From positions 806,001-870,000 of the forward strand of contig NZ_JBEPOK010000001.1 in assembly GCF_040546765.1 (NCBI RefSeq): a stretch of 64,000 nt of DNA, written 5' to 3'. This DNA comes from Arthrobacter sp. OAP107 (GTDB lineage Bacteria; Actinomycetota; Actinomycetes; Actinomycetales; Micrococcaceae). Each line of letters starts with the position of its first letter. Within the stretch, counting starts at the first letter, position 1. Shown piece after piece: positions 24,514 through 32,980 of this stretch. The notes below the pieces were generated by a model that saw nothing but the letters and a program-made list of their open reading frames with translations, had not been told where the DNA came from and did not search any database. Made by a program: the position numbers and the translations under genes.

Positions 24514-25026
24514 TGTGATGCCTCCTGAAAAGTTGCGGCTCCCTGATCGCAGCCCGTATGGCTTCCCCATCCAGGGCTCCTGCGGCCTGTGATCTGGAAG
24601 GAGATGAACGTGGGACGGGCCGGGAACCGTCAGGCGGTTCCCCCAATGGCCGACAGCCTCCCGCCTTCCTCGGCGCCAGGCCGTCAGGACGATGGGCTTG
24701 AAGTCATTCTTCGCGCTCTCAGCGTCTCTGTGAACCCCTTATGAGCACCGGAACCTTGAGGAAACCCAACGAGCGCTATGAACCGCTACCACTCCCTCAG
24801 AAATGGGCTGCGACAAAAGCGGGTGCTCCGCGCCAGCGGGAGCACGAGGACATGGACGACCCCCACAACTCCAAGGTTCGCCGGGAATGCTCCACCACAC
24901 GGCGGCAGACTAGAGCAAGGCAGATGAAGAATGTGTTCCTCCGTGGAGATCGGACTGGCCGCAACCCCTTCGACGGGGCATCCGGAGAGCCGAACGGCGG
25001 CGGTGCAGGCGAAAGGGGCAGAACTG
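24514..25026. other. Noncoding stretch
   Basis: 513 bases with no supportable gene; frames crossing it are Arg-rich and lack ribosome sites. The 3' 100 bases should contain the promoter of the small gene at 25027. Confidence 0.35.
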
Positions 25027-25329
25027 ATGACTATTCTCGAGCTTCCCCCATTGGGTGAGTACCGGCAGCGGCACGCCCCACCCCCGGCAGTGCCGGATGT
25101 GGATCAGCCAGCCCAACCGGCTCCGGTTGAGACTTCCCAAGGCGGACTTCTGCAGTTTCAGCTCACGCGACTGATCAACGAAATCCTCGCTGATCCGGAC
25201 CTGGATCCTGAGATGCACGCCTCCCTGCTCGAGCATCTGGTCGCGAACCCCGGTCACCCGGAACTGGCTCTGCTCGCGCACCTCCGCGACGTCCAGAACC
25301 CGGATGACCTACCACCCTGCGGGGCCTAG
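25027..25329 (+). CDS. Small protein with a helical motif shared with the EAL protein N-terminus
   Basis: 100-residue soluble protein. The first 45 residues are Pro-rich; residues ~48-90 form a predicted two-helix unit INEILADPDLDP...LEHLVANPGHPELALLAHL. The same pattern (IIDAVLSGTDPEG...REHVAAHPGNPEAALHEHL) is in the N-terminal region of the EAL protein at 34926. A GAAAGGGGCAG ribosome site precedes the ATG. No neighbour on either side is intact, and the DNA downstream is decaying. Role unknown; a small interaction module is plausible. Confidence 0.65.
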   Translation: MTILELPPLGEYRQRHAPPPAVPDVDQPAQPAPVETSQGGLLQFQLTRLINEILADPDLDPEMHASLLEHLVANPGHPELALLAHLRDVQNPDDLPPCGA

Positions 25330-25606
25330 AGGAAACCCTGCGATCCCGCCAGCCGAACCACAACCGCCTGGTCTGAACAGGCGCCCTCCAACGGCGGTTT
25401 GCGGCTAGGACCGGGAATGAGGGCAAATCCGCCGCCTTCCCCTGCATCGGCGTAAAGTTGTAACCGGCCGGCGGCGGACAGCCGACTGGTGCCCCCCCAC
25501 GCCAGCGGCCCCCAGCTCCGTCGTCGGTCCTTTATCCCGCCGTGGTTTTCCTTCTACACTGTGCGGCAGTACTGCAGGCCGGAGTCGTTTTTGGTACAGG
25601 CGGCCT

Positions 25607-25920
25607 TGCCTGGTCATCGAGGATGACCAGGCAATCCGGGATTTGCTCAAGCTGATCCTGATACGAATAGGCTTCGATGTTCATGCTGTGGCCACTGGCG
25701 GCCACGGGGTGGCTGCGGCATGGGATCGCCACGGTCCTGGTCACGGTGGATCTAAACCTGCCGGACATGGCCGGCTTGGACGTCGCCCGGCATATCCGGA
25801 CACGGTCCGAGGCGCCGATGCTGTGCATCACAGCCCGAGTCGATCCTGACGATGAAATGGCCGGCAGGGCCTCCGGAGCCTCGCAGTCAGAGTCGGGCTT
25901 CCTCGTCCACGGTTATGTCA
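25607..25920 (+). pseudogene. Decayed response-regulator receiver domain
   Basis: Two frames together read as a receiver domain: first CLVIEDDQAIRDLLKLILIRIGFDVHAVATGG (25607-~25735), with the acidic pair, then after a frameshift VDLNLPDMAGLDVARHIR and APMLCITARVDPDDEMAGRASGAS, with the phospho-acceptor Asp. The expected Lys-Pro-Phe end is missing. No proper start is visible. Other frames give Arg/Pro-rich noise. It resembles the intact orphan receiver at 33468. Confidence 0.75.
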
Positions 25921-26252
25921 CTCAGGACCTCGCTGATGAGGCACCGAACCTGCCGTCGGATGATCCATCCGCCAGATGGCGGGGTCAACGGATTAGCTTT
26001 CGCCATGGCTGATGCCTTCTGTTCTGCCTTGGCAGTCCCGCATCGTTGCCTGAAATTCATGATCCGGCATGTCCATCACTGCTCCCTTGTGGTGCTGGAA
26101 TGTTCCCAGAGGCCCTTTGGAGTCAGCAGGGACAGGCAGGGCCCAGAGCCGGTGCGGGCACCAAATTTGAGGGGCGGCGAGCCAAATGGCGCTGGAACCC
26201 GCCCCCATTCGAGGGGGCTGGGTCCCCCGTAATCCTCCGGAGAGCTATCGCT

Positions 26253-26435
26253 TTAGTCGGGACGTACGGCGTTGAGACAGAAAGGGTGACCAACGGGGTC
26301 GAGCAGCACGTGCCACTGTTCCGGTGCCGGCTGGTGTTTGGTGGGTGTGGCGCCCAAGGCCACGGCGGCATCCGTTGCCGAGTCCACCTCGTCTACCGGC
26401 TGCTTGTGCTGTTGATTCATATCGGGAGTCTCCAT
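26253..26435 (-). pseudogene. C-terminal fragment of a VOC/glyoxalase-like protein
   Basis: About 60 residues ending in a stop: VDEVDSATDAAVALGAT, then EQWHVLLDPVGHPFCLNAVRP. The DP-GHPFCL end and the VD-D-ATDAAVALGA helix match the last beta-alpha-beta part of VOC-superfamily proteins of about 120-130 residues. The first half is absent and the upstream DNA has no matching frame. It lies among other decayed genes. Confidence 0.7.
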
Positions 26436-26478
26436 AGGGCACTCCCAGAGCCTCAGGATAATGTTTTCAACGGATCTA

Positions 26479-27051
26479 TCAGTACGTGGCGGAAACCGTT
26501 TCCATGGTCAGTTCGAGTCCGCCGTCGATTTCGGCCGTGGTAAGCGATGTGTTGATGTCGGAGAGTTCGGCCAGGTTGTGGATGTGGGTGCCGCCGCAGG
26601 GGATGTTGGTGCGTCCGTGGGGGAGTTCGCAGACCCAGGTGCGGCGGGCAGAAAGAGCAGGATCGTCTCGTTCGATCCGCACGGCTCCGCCGGCCTTGAT
26701 CCACTGCGTGAGCTGGGCGTTGACGCGTTCAGCGACGGCGGAGAGGTCATCGAGTGAGGTGGGAGCGAATCCCTTGCGGCGGAGAGATTTTCCGATGCGG
26801 TATGTGTCTGTTGATCGGTGGGTGTCGGTGCGCGAACGCTGGATGGCCAGTGCGTCGAAGGCGGGGTTTCCCAGTGCGTCTGTGGGTGCGGGCTTGCTCC
26901 ATGCTGTTGACAGTGCGGCGTCGAGGGCAAGCGCGGCGAGGTGGCAGGCGGTGTGTGCCGCGGAGAGGGCCGCACGGTGGTTCTGGTCGACGTCGATCTG
27001 TGCGGACTCGCCGACCGCAGGTGGTGGGCCTTCGATGATGTGGGCGACCAC
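26479..27051 (-). CDS. Alanyl-tRNA editing (AlaX-like) protein, N-terminus missing
   Basis: 190 residues with the editing/SAD zinc motifs: HTACH (residues ~33-37) and CELP...CGGTH (~141-154), which bind Zn2+ in proteins that hydrolyse Ser- or Gly-mischarged tRNA-Ala. The segment RIGKSLRRKGF and the WVCELP stretch fit actinobacterial relatives. Those relatives have about 60-70 more residues at the N-terminus; here the only start is an internal GTG (27051) at VVAHIIEGP, while the homologous frame upstream lacks a start and is not protein-like. Thus it is probably a 5'-truncated, possibly dead gene. Monocistronic. Confidence 0.65.
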   Translation of the reverse strand: MVAHIIEGPPPAVGESAQIDVDQNHRAALSAAHTACHLAALALDAALSTAWSKPAPTDALGNPAFDALAIQRSRTDTHRSTDTYRIGKSLRRKGFAPTSLDDLSAVAERVNAQLTQWIKAGGAVRIERDDPALSARRTWVCELPHGRTNIPCGGTHIHNLAELSDINTSLTTAEIDGGLELTMETVSATY

Positions 27052-27189
27052 GAAGGTCCATCCTTCGGTTCCTGTTCTGTGGGCAGGGGCATGCTTCTTA
27101 GTCCGTTCGCTCGAGTCTGGGGGAGGAGGGGGGCTGGATTGTCGAGAAATCTGTGATGGTTCACGTGAGTCACGTTCAGCTGCGGGCCG

Positions 27190-28098
27190 TTAGCCGACGA
27201 AGTCGAGATCCGCAGGGCTGGGGTTCTGCTCCGGGTGTGCCGGGCGGCGGCGTCCGCCCCGCTGCGCCGCGGCGCCGGCGAGGACGACGAGCAGGATTCC
27301 CAGGGCCTGGATGGGAGAAGGCTGCTGGTGCAGGATGAGCAGTCCGAGGAGGACCCCGAGGGCTGGCTCGAGGGCCATCAGGGTGCCGAACGCTGTGGGC
27401 GTCATCTTGCGCAGGGCGAGCATTTCCAGGGCGAACGGCAGCACGGGCAACAGGATAGCGAGCCCGGCCGCGGCGGCCAGGATCCCGAAGGTGAGGTGGC
27501 CGGCGGCTTGCGGAATGCCGACGACGGCCGCCGTGGCCGCAGCGATCGGCACAGTCATTGAGAGCGCCCCGATTCCGGTGAAACGGTCCCCGATTCGCTG
27601 GGTGAGCAGGATGTAGGCGGCCCAGCCGATTGCTGCCAGCGCGGCGAAGGTGACGCCGGTCAGGTTGAAGTCGCCCTGCCACGGTTCGGTGAGCAGAACG
27701 ACGCCGAGCAGTGCCACAGCCGGCCAGATGAGGGCCTTCCTGTTGTGGCTGCGCACCGCGGCCACCGTCAGGGGTCCCAGGAACTCGATCGCGACGGCGG
27801 TGCCGAGCGGTATGTGCTCGATTGCGGCGAGGAACCCGATCGTCACCAGCCCCGTGGTGATGCCCAGACCGAGCAGCGGGAGCACGTCGCCGCGGCGGAC
27901 CGAGCGCAGCGGCGGGCGGGCAATCAACACCAGGATGAGGGCTCCCATGCTGAGCCTGAGCCAGGCTGTTCCGGCCGGGCCCACGGTCTCAATCAGATCC
28001 ACCGACAGGGCAGACCCCAACTGAACTGACAGGATCGCCGTTACGGCCAGTCCCCACGGCGGGACCGGGACGTTCAAAGCGCTACGCAGGCGGCCCAT
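27190..28098 (-). CDS. EamA/RhtA-type threonine-homoserine exporter family protein
   Basis: 302-residue inner-membrane transporter with ten predicted helices and two EamA repeats. The sequence pattern (IPLGTAVAIEFLGPL and MTPTAFGTLMALEPALG) is that of RhtA proteins, which export threonine and homoserine. The ATG at 28098 starts two bases after the stop of the B3/B4-domain gene, so it is the last gene of a three-gene operon (XRE-cupin, B3/B4, exporter), probably under the XRE-cupin regulator. Substrate is inferred from family only. Confidence 0.9.
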   Translation of the reverse strand: MGRLRSALNVPVPPWGLAVTAILSVQLGSALSVDLIETVGPAGTAWLRLSMGALILVLIARPPLRSVRRGDVLPLLGLGITTGLVTIGFLAAIEHIPLGTAVAIEFLGPLTVAAVRSHNRKALIWPAVALLGVVLLTEPWQGDFNLTGVTFAALAAIGWAAYILLTQRIGDRFTGIGALSMTVPIAAATAAVVGIPQAAGHLTFGILAAAAGLAILLPVLPFALEMLALRKMTPTAFGTLMALEPALGVLLGLLILHQQPSPIQALGILLVVLAGAAAQRGGRRRPAHPEQNPSPADLDFVG

Positions 28099-28100
28099 TG

Positions 28101-28841
28101 TCAGTTCCCTTCATGGAATGAAGGGGCCGGTGCTATCCGACGGCGGGCTGTCCTGACGTCCGGACCAAGCCCCGCCAGCCGTGCCGCCAGGTCGTCGGCG
28201 GCGCCGTCCAGTGCCTCATCGGTCATGGGCTGCAGGGCGTCGAGGATGAACAGAGCCGTTGTGGTGTCTTCGCGGAGTTGGGTTCTCCGGCCCTGGCGCC
28301 AGTTCCAGCGCCGGCAGGTCACTCCGGCGTCATCGCACCACACCACCTCGCCCGGATCCGGGTGCTCGATCACCTCAGCGCCCCCGGCGGCGGTGTCAAA
28401 CGCCTCCGTGCCGGCGGCCCGGAGAAGCCGGGCCGCACCGGCATAGCCCGCCAGGTCCTCTCCACCCAGCGGCACCTGATGCAGCACCGAGACGGCGTTG
28501 TAGAGGTCGGTCAGCCGGTTCACCCGGGGCAGACCGGACGCCGCGCGGCGCAGCAGGGCCTCCAGGCTGTTGCGGGTGCGCTGCGGCTTGGCGCCGAACG
28601 ATCTGTAAGCCTCGCGCCACGCAGCCACGTGCGGCAGATCCTCCACAGGCTGGGCGCCCAGTGCTTCGCGGGCCGATGCCTCCGCTGCTTGGAGCAGCGT
28701 GTCACTTACCGGATCGCTTGGCCCCGGGACAATCCCGTCGACGGCCAGCAGGACAGCGCGGTAGTCCGGCCGCAGCGAGAACACTGCATCATCGACCCCG
28801 GCGCCGTTCAGAAACTCCTGAAGCGTTTCCAGGTCACGCAT
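28101..28841 (-). CDS. B3/B4 tRNA-binding-domain protein
   Basis: 246-residue soluble protein with a B3/B4 fold, the domain also found in the beta subunit of phenylalanyl-tRNA synthetase. Typical features: DYRAVLLAVDG near residue 27, YRSFGAKPQRTRNSLEALLRRA near 92, NRLTDLYNAVSVLHQVPLGGEDL near 120, and a TTTALFILDAL strand-helix close to the C-terminus. Stand-alone members are thought to act in amino-acid or aminoacyl-tRNA quality control. The ATG at 28841 overlaps the regulator stop by eight bases, so the genes are translationally coupled. Confidence 0.87.
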   Translation of the reverse strand: MRDLETLQEFLNGAGVDDAVFSLRPDYRAVLLAVDGIVPGPSDPVSDTLLQAAEASAREALGAQPVEDLPHVAAWREAYRSFGAKPQRTRNSLEALLRRAASGLPRVNRLTDLYNAVSVLHQVPLGGEDLAGYAGAARLLRAAGTEAFDTAAGGAEVIEHPDPGEVVWCDDAGVTCRRWNWRQGRRTQLREDTTTALFILDALQPMTDEALDGAADDLAARLAGLGPDVRTARRRIAPAPSFHEGN

Positions 28842-29439
28842 CGGTCGCCTCCGGCCGGTGTCCGGATCCCACGCCCGGTTCAAAGACCGCCAGGGAGAAA
28901 CGGGCCGGTTCCTTGCCCACTGCACCATACGAATGCACCACGTCGCCGGGAAAGGACACAGCGTCTCCGGCCTCGAGGACGAACACCTCACCGGCAACCA
29001 CAACGGAGATGGATCCCTCCTGGACCTGCAGCAGCTCCTTGGTCCCCGGTGAATGCGCTTCGCTCCCGTGCGTATCCCCAGGAACCATCGTCCAGTCCCA
29101 AAGTTCAACCACATCGGGCGTCTCTGTCCCGGCCACCAGCACGCCGCGGCCACCGGCGTCCGAACTCCACAATGCAGCACCCTCACCGCGGCGGGTGACC
29201 GTCACTGGCCTGCGGCGCGGGAGTTCAACCAACGCGGGCAGTCCAATACCCAGAGCGTCACTGATTCTCAGGAGCGTCCCCACACTGGGATTCGTTGCGC
29301 CCTGCTCGACGTTGACCACCATGCGGCGGCTAACACCCGCGGCCTCCGCCAGCTGATCAAGCGTCCACCCCCGCGACTGCCGCTCCTGCTTAACCCGGCC
29401 GCCAATCGCTACCGCGAGGGCAGATGTACTCTTATCCAT
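28834..29439 (-). CDS. XRE-family regulator with C-terminal cupin domain
   Basis: 201-residue DNA-binding sensor. Residues ~12-68 are a helix-turn-helix (LDQLAEAAGVSRRMVVNVEQGATNPSVGTLLRISDALG); residues ~115-185 are a cupin barrel (GTKELLQVQEGS, VLEAGDAVSFPGDVVHSYGA) that binds a small ligand or metal. The start is taken as the ATG at 29439, immediately after the AGTGCACT operator cluster; the longer in-frame start at 29457 lies inside that cluster. It heads the operon with the B3/B4 and EamA genes and probably represses its own promoter. Confidence 0.9.
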   Translation of the reverse strand: MDKSTSALAVAIGGRVKQERQSRGWTLDQLAEAAGVSRRMVVNVEQGATNPSVGTLLRISDALGIGLPALVELPRRRPVTVTRRGEGAALWSSDAGGRGVLVAGTETPDVVELWDWTMVPGDTHGSEAHSPGTKELLQVQEGSISVVVAGEVFVLEAGDAVSFPGDVVHSYGAVGKEPARFSLAVFEPGVGSGHRPEATDA

Positions 29440-29440
29440 G

Positions 29441-29469
29441 AGTGCATCATAGTGCACTCTGAGTGCACT
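29441..29469 (-). promoter_or_regulatory. Operator cluster of the XRE-cupin regulator
   Basis: Two perfect AGTGCACT palindromes (29451-29458 and 29462-29469), 11 bases apart or one helical turn, plus a half site AGTGCATC (29441-29448), sit directly before the regulator start. Spacing and position suggest cooperative autoregulation. Confidence 0.75.
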
Positions 29470-29706
29470 GTGCCCCTTTCCAGGCCTCGGATTTCCGCGG
29501 CTTCCTGCAATTCGCCACCTGACTGACCGCGGTCATCGGGTGCGGTTCCCCAACGGGCGCCGACTGTGAGGGCGACAGGCGCCGAATTCCTGGAATGCTC
29601 CCGCACTCATTCCCATGAGAAGCTGTGCCAAGCACCAAATGCACAGGGGAAGCATGTTTGGATTAGTCGCAGCCGTGCTCGGGCGGCACCCTAAGGAGTG
29701 AACGGC

Positions 29707-30372
29707 ATGGACAGCGATGCGGACCAGAGCGGCAGCCAGGCGCTGAAGCACCTCCAGCATCCACGGTTCGCCCGCGCCTACGCGCGTGCAGTCGGGGAAA
29801 TGAACCGCCGCGGCGCCACCGAACACCGGCGCCGCATGCTGGCCGGACTGCGCGGGACGGTCGTGGAGATCGGCGCGGGGGACGGGTCGGCCTTTGCGCT
29901 CTACCCGCCGGCGGTCACCCACGTCCTGGCCCTGGAGCCCGATGACTACCTCAGAGGCCTCGCCCTGAAACGCGCCGCCACGTCCGCCGTCCCGGTGACG
30001 GTGAGGGCTGCCGCAGCCGAGCGCATCCCGGCCGGCGACGGCAGTGCGGATGCCGTCGCCGCCAGCCTCGTGCTGTGCAGCGTCGCGGACCAGGCTGCCG
30101 CGCTCGCGGAAATCCGGCGCGTCCTCCGCCCGGGCGGGACCCTTGCGTACTACGAGCACGTCCGCTCTGAGAGACCGGTCCTGGCCGCGGCCGAAGACCT
30201 GCTGACGCCGGTGTGGCAGCGACTGGCCGGCGGATGCCACCCCAACCGGGATACCCTCGGAGCCATCACGAAGGCGGGGTTCACCATCCAGGACAACCAG
30301 CGGTTCGGCTTTGCGGTCCAGTCGATGACGCCGTCCGTGGCTCACATCCTGGGCCACGCCACCAGGGACTGA
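29707..30372 (+). CDS. Class I SAM-dependent methyltransferase
   Basis: 221-residue Rossmann-like methyltransferase. Motif I VVEIGAGDGSAF (residues ~53-64), an acidic LALEPDDYLR after strand 2, the DAVAASLVLCSV region and RRVLRPGGTLAYYEHVRSE (motif IV/post-IV) are all present. It belongs to the Methyltransf_11 group, often acting on small molecules or lipids. The ATG at 29707 has AAGGAG eight bases upstream. Monocistronic, convergent with the MarR gene. Substrate not visible. Confidence 0.88.
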   Translation: MDSDADQSGSQALKHLQHPRFARAYARAVGEMNRRGATEHRRRMLAGLRGTVVEIGAGDGSAFALYPPAVTHVLALEPDDYLRGLALKRAATSAVPVTVRAAAAERIPAGDGSADAVAASLVLCSVADQAAALAEIRRVLRPGGTLAYYEHVRSERPVLAAAEDLLTPVWQRLAGGCHPNRDTLGAITKAGFTIQDNQRFGFAVQSMTPSVAHILGHATRD

Positions 30373-30404
30373 GCCTGCGGGGTTTCGGCAAGCTCAACCA
30401 GCGG

Positions 30405-30782
30405 CTACGCCAGGTTTTCCTTCAGCAGCGCGCGGTGTTCGACGGCGGCGGCCTGGTGGAGCTTGCGGCCAGCCGCCGTGAGCTTGAGGTAGAGGGAGCG
30501 GCGGTCGTCGGCGCAGGACTCGCGGGTCAGCAGCCCGGCCTTCTCCAGCCGGTCCACCACCTTGGAGACCGCGCTCTGGCTCATGGGGGTCCGCTCGCCG
30601 AGTTCCTTCATCCGGCACGACGACTTGCTGTTCTCCGCCACCAGGTCCAGGATCTCGAACTCGTTCAGGCCGATGTCGAACTTGGCGTCAAGCGCCCGGT
30701 CGAGGGCGCACGAAGTGCGGAAGTATGCGTCCTGGATGCTGCGCCATTGCTCAACCAGCAGGCGGTCCGTCGTCGAAGCCAT
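30405..30782 (-). CDS. MarR-family transcriptional regulator
   Basis: 125-residue winged-helix regulator. The core MKELGERTPMSQSAVSKVVDRLEKAGLLTRESCADDRRSLYLKLTAAGRK is standard MarR, including the DDRRS wing. Cysteines at about 26, 56 and 90 could make it thiol-sensitive. It is divergent from the MFS pump at 30880, and GTCAT boxes lie between the two starts: the usual arrangement for a repressor of an efflux pump. Inducer unknown. Confidence 0.92.
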   Translation of the reverse strand: MASTTDRLLVEQWRSIQDAYFRTSCALDRALDAKFDIGLNEFEILDLVAENSKSSCRMKELGERTPMSQSAVSKVVDRLEKAGLLTRESCADDRRSLYLKLTAAGRKLHQAAAVEHRALLKENLA

Positions 30783-30817
30783 GCCCCGATTTTACCCGAG
30801 AGACGAACTCAAGTCCA

Positions 30818-30866
30818 CGTCATAATATTCCGCGTCATATTCCTTGTCATTGAATGACGTGTCATA
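30818..30866. promoter_or_regulatory. Putative MarR operator region
   Basis: Repeated CGTCATAAT, CGTCATATT and GTCATTGAATGAC (a palindrome around one G, 30846-30858) followed by GTGTCATATAG fill the gap between the divergent marR and MFS genes. The array is AT-rich and probably overlaps both promoters. Confidence 0.7.
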
Positions 30867-30879
30867 TAGATTTTCAACC

Positions 30880-32331
30880 ATGACATCACCCACCACCCTC
30901 GAACGATCTGCCGGCCCTCTCGCCACGGCCGTACGCTGGACCCGCGCCCAGTGGCTCCTGCTCATGGTTGTCTGCACCGTGCTGGCCCTGGACGGCCTGG
31001 ATGTGTCCATGGTGGGCGTGGCCCTGCCGTCCATCGGGCACGAACTGAACCTCGGCACGGACTCCCTGCAGTGGATTGTCTCCGCCTACGTCCTCGGCTA
31101 CGGCAGCCTGCTGCTGCTGGGCGGCCGGCTCGCCGACCTCCTGGGCCGCCGCCGGATCTTCCTCATCGCCCTGTCGGTATTCGCGGCCGCGTCCCTGCTG
31201 GGCGGACTCGTGGATGACCCCGCAATCCTCATCGCCACCCGGTTCGTGAAGGGCCTCGCCGCCGCCTTCACCGCGCCCACGGGCTTCTCCATCATCACCA
31301 CCAACTTCGCCGAGGGCCGCCACCGCAACAAGGCCCTCTCCATCTTCACCACGTTCGGTGCCAGCGGCTTCTCCCTGGGACTCGTCGTCGGCGGCCTGAT
31401 GACCAGCCTGAGCTGGCGCTGGACCTTCCTGGTCTCCGTGCCGATCGCCGTCCTGGTGGTCATCCTGGGCGCCCGCTTCATCCCGCGGGACACGCCAGAC
31501 GCCACGGACAGCGGCCATGACATCTGGGGTGCCGTCACCCTCGCGCTGGGCATGCTGGGTCTCGTGTACACGCTGGTGTCCGCACCGGAACGGGGCTGGG
31601 GATCTGTGACAACAATCGCCGGATTCATCATCTCCGCCGCGGTGCTGGCAGCCTTCGCCGTCATCGAGAACAAGGTCAGGCACCCGCTGATCCGCTTCGG
31701 CATCCTGCGCGAGGGCTGGGTGGCGCGGGCCAATCTCAGCGCGGTGGGGCTGTTCGGCTCCTACCTCAGCTTCCAGTTCATCGTCACGCTGTTCCTGCAG
31801 TCCGCCCTGGGCTGGAGCCCGCTGGCGATGGCCCTGGCCCTGCTGCCCACCGGACTGATCGTGGCCACCAGCGCGCCGTTCGCCGACCGCCTGATCAACG
31901 TGTTCGGCGCCACCCGGCTGATCCTGGCGGGTCTGGTCTCGATGGGCCTTGGTTACGTCCTGTTCCTCCGGGTGGGTACCACGCCCAACTACGCCCTGGA
32001 TATCCTGCCCTCGATCATCCTGCTGGGCATCGGCTTCGCCCTGGCTTTCCCGTCCATCAACGTCCAGGCGACCGCCGGCATCAGGGACTCGGAGCAGGGC
32101 CTGGCGGCCGGGCTCATCCAGACCAGCACCCAGGTGGGGGCCGCCCTGGTCCTGGCCGTCACCACGGCCATGGTCAGCGGCGGGCATTCCGACGGCGGCC
32201 CCGTCCCAAGCGCTGCGGCCATGCTTGAGCAGTACCGCCCGGGGCTGGTGCTGAGTGCCGCCGTCGCCATCGCCGCCCTGCTGGTTGCGGCCCTGCCGGC
32301 CCGGCGGCAGGCGGTCGCTCTGGCTGCCTAG
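30880..32331 (+). CDS. MFS multidrug transporter, DHA2 (14-helix) type
   Basis: 483-residue drug:H+ antiporter with 14 predicted helices. Motifs: LDGLDVSMVGVALPSIG (motif D1-like) and GGRLADLLGRRRIFLIAL (motif A), then GASGFSLGLVVGGLMT (motif C of drug exporters). The start ATG at 30880 lacks a clear ribosome site and follows the GTCAT operator region closely, suggesting a short leader. The divergent MarR protein is the likely repressor. Substrate range unknown. Confidence 0.92.
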   Translation: MTSPTTLERSAGPLATAVRWTRAQWLLLMVVCTVLALDGLDVSMVGVALPSIGHELNLGTDSLQWIVSAYVLGYGSLLLLGGRLADLLGRRRIFLIALSVFAAASLLGGLVDDPAILIATRFVKGLAAAFTAPTGFSIITTNFAEGRHRNKALSIFTTFGASGFSLGLVVGGLMTSLSWRWTFLVSVPIAVLVVILGARFIPRDTPDATDSGHDIWGAVTLALGMLGLVYTLVSAPERGWGSVTTIAGFIISAAVLAAFAVIENKVRHPLIRFGILREGWVARANLSAVGLFGSYLSFQFIVTLFLQSALGWSPLAMALALLPTGLIVATSAPFADRLINVFGATRLILAGLVSMGLGYVLFLRVGTTPNYALDILPSIILLGIGFALAFPSINVQATAGIRDSEQGLAAGLIQTSTQVGAALVLAVTTAMVSGGHSDGGPVPSAAAMLEQYRPGLVLSAAVAIAALLVAALPARRQAVALAA

Positions 32332-32980
32332 GTCTGAAGCGCGTGCCGGGCCGTGCGAACCCGGTCCGGCCGCGCCAGCCGAGGACGCTCACGCCGCCGG
32401 CTGCGTCCGGTTCGCATGACCACGTCCGGAACCCGCAGTAACGCCGGCGGCCTGAGCATGGGCTTCAACATTATTCCGCCCATGTAACAGTCAACACCCT
32501 GTGCGTCAATATAAAACGAGTGCCCGCTACCTGTCTTTTGGCGGCCGGAGCCACCTGCCTGCGCAGACAAATGGTGTCATGTGTGGGATGCCGCCGGGCA
32601 GGGGAGCAGGAGCCCGGGCACCCCCCAAACTGGTGGCCTAGGGCAACTTATATAGGGAAGCCCGAGGTTTTTCCAAGGGCTGGCTATCAGTATTGGCATG
32701 TCCCGGCGGGGAGGTCCCGCACCAACCGAACCCCGGGACGGCCGGACCATCAGCACTCCAAATCGTGGCGGGTCCGGCTACCAGGAAGCCGCCGCAGTCC
32801 TGCGACGAGCCCAAGGTGGCTACCCCATGGCCCTACGGCTCGTGCAGGCTGCAGCCGCTGACTCCGTCTCAGCCCGTTCTCCGCAGGGTGGGAGCAGATC
32901 CTGGTAGGGAACACGCAGGGTTTGCACAGGATCACCCGGAGGAACCACCGTTGCGGGGTTTTGGACCCTAGCCTTGGAAT
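32332..32980. other. Long noncoding region
   Basis: 649 bases between the MFS gene and the HPt-like gene with no convincing coding frame. It contains GAGGTTTTTCCAAGGGC (32664-32680), the best copy of a recurring noncoding motif, and a TGTAACAGTCAACACCC block. No terminator with a clear stem follows the MFS gene. Confidence 0.4.

Noticed and set aside
25677..26012. 111-codon frame as an independent gene
   Set aside because: It is the second part of the broken receiver domain and begins in the wrong frame.
30886..32187. 433-codon frame antisense to the MFS pump
   Set aside because: Composition is Asp/Gly/Gln/Arg shadow; the plus frame has drug-exporter motifs.
32698..32907. 69-codon plus-strand frame in the 32.3-33.0 kb gap
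   Set aside because: No ribosome site and low-complexity Arg/Ser/Gly composition.
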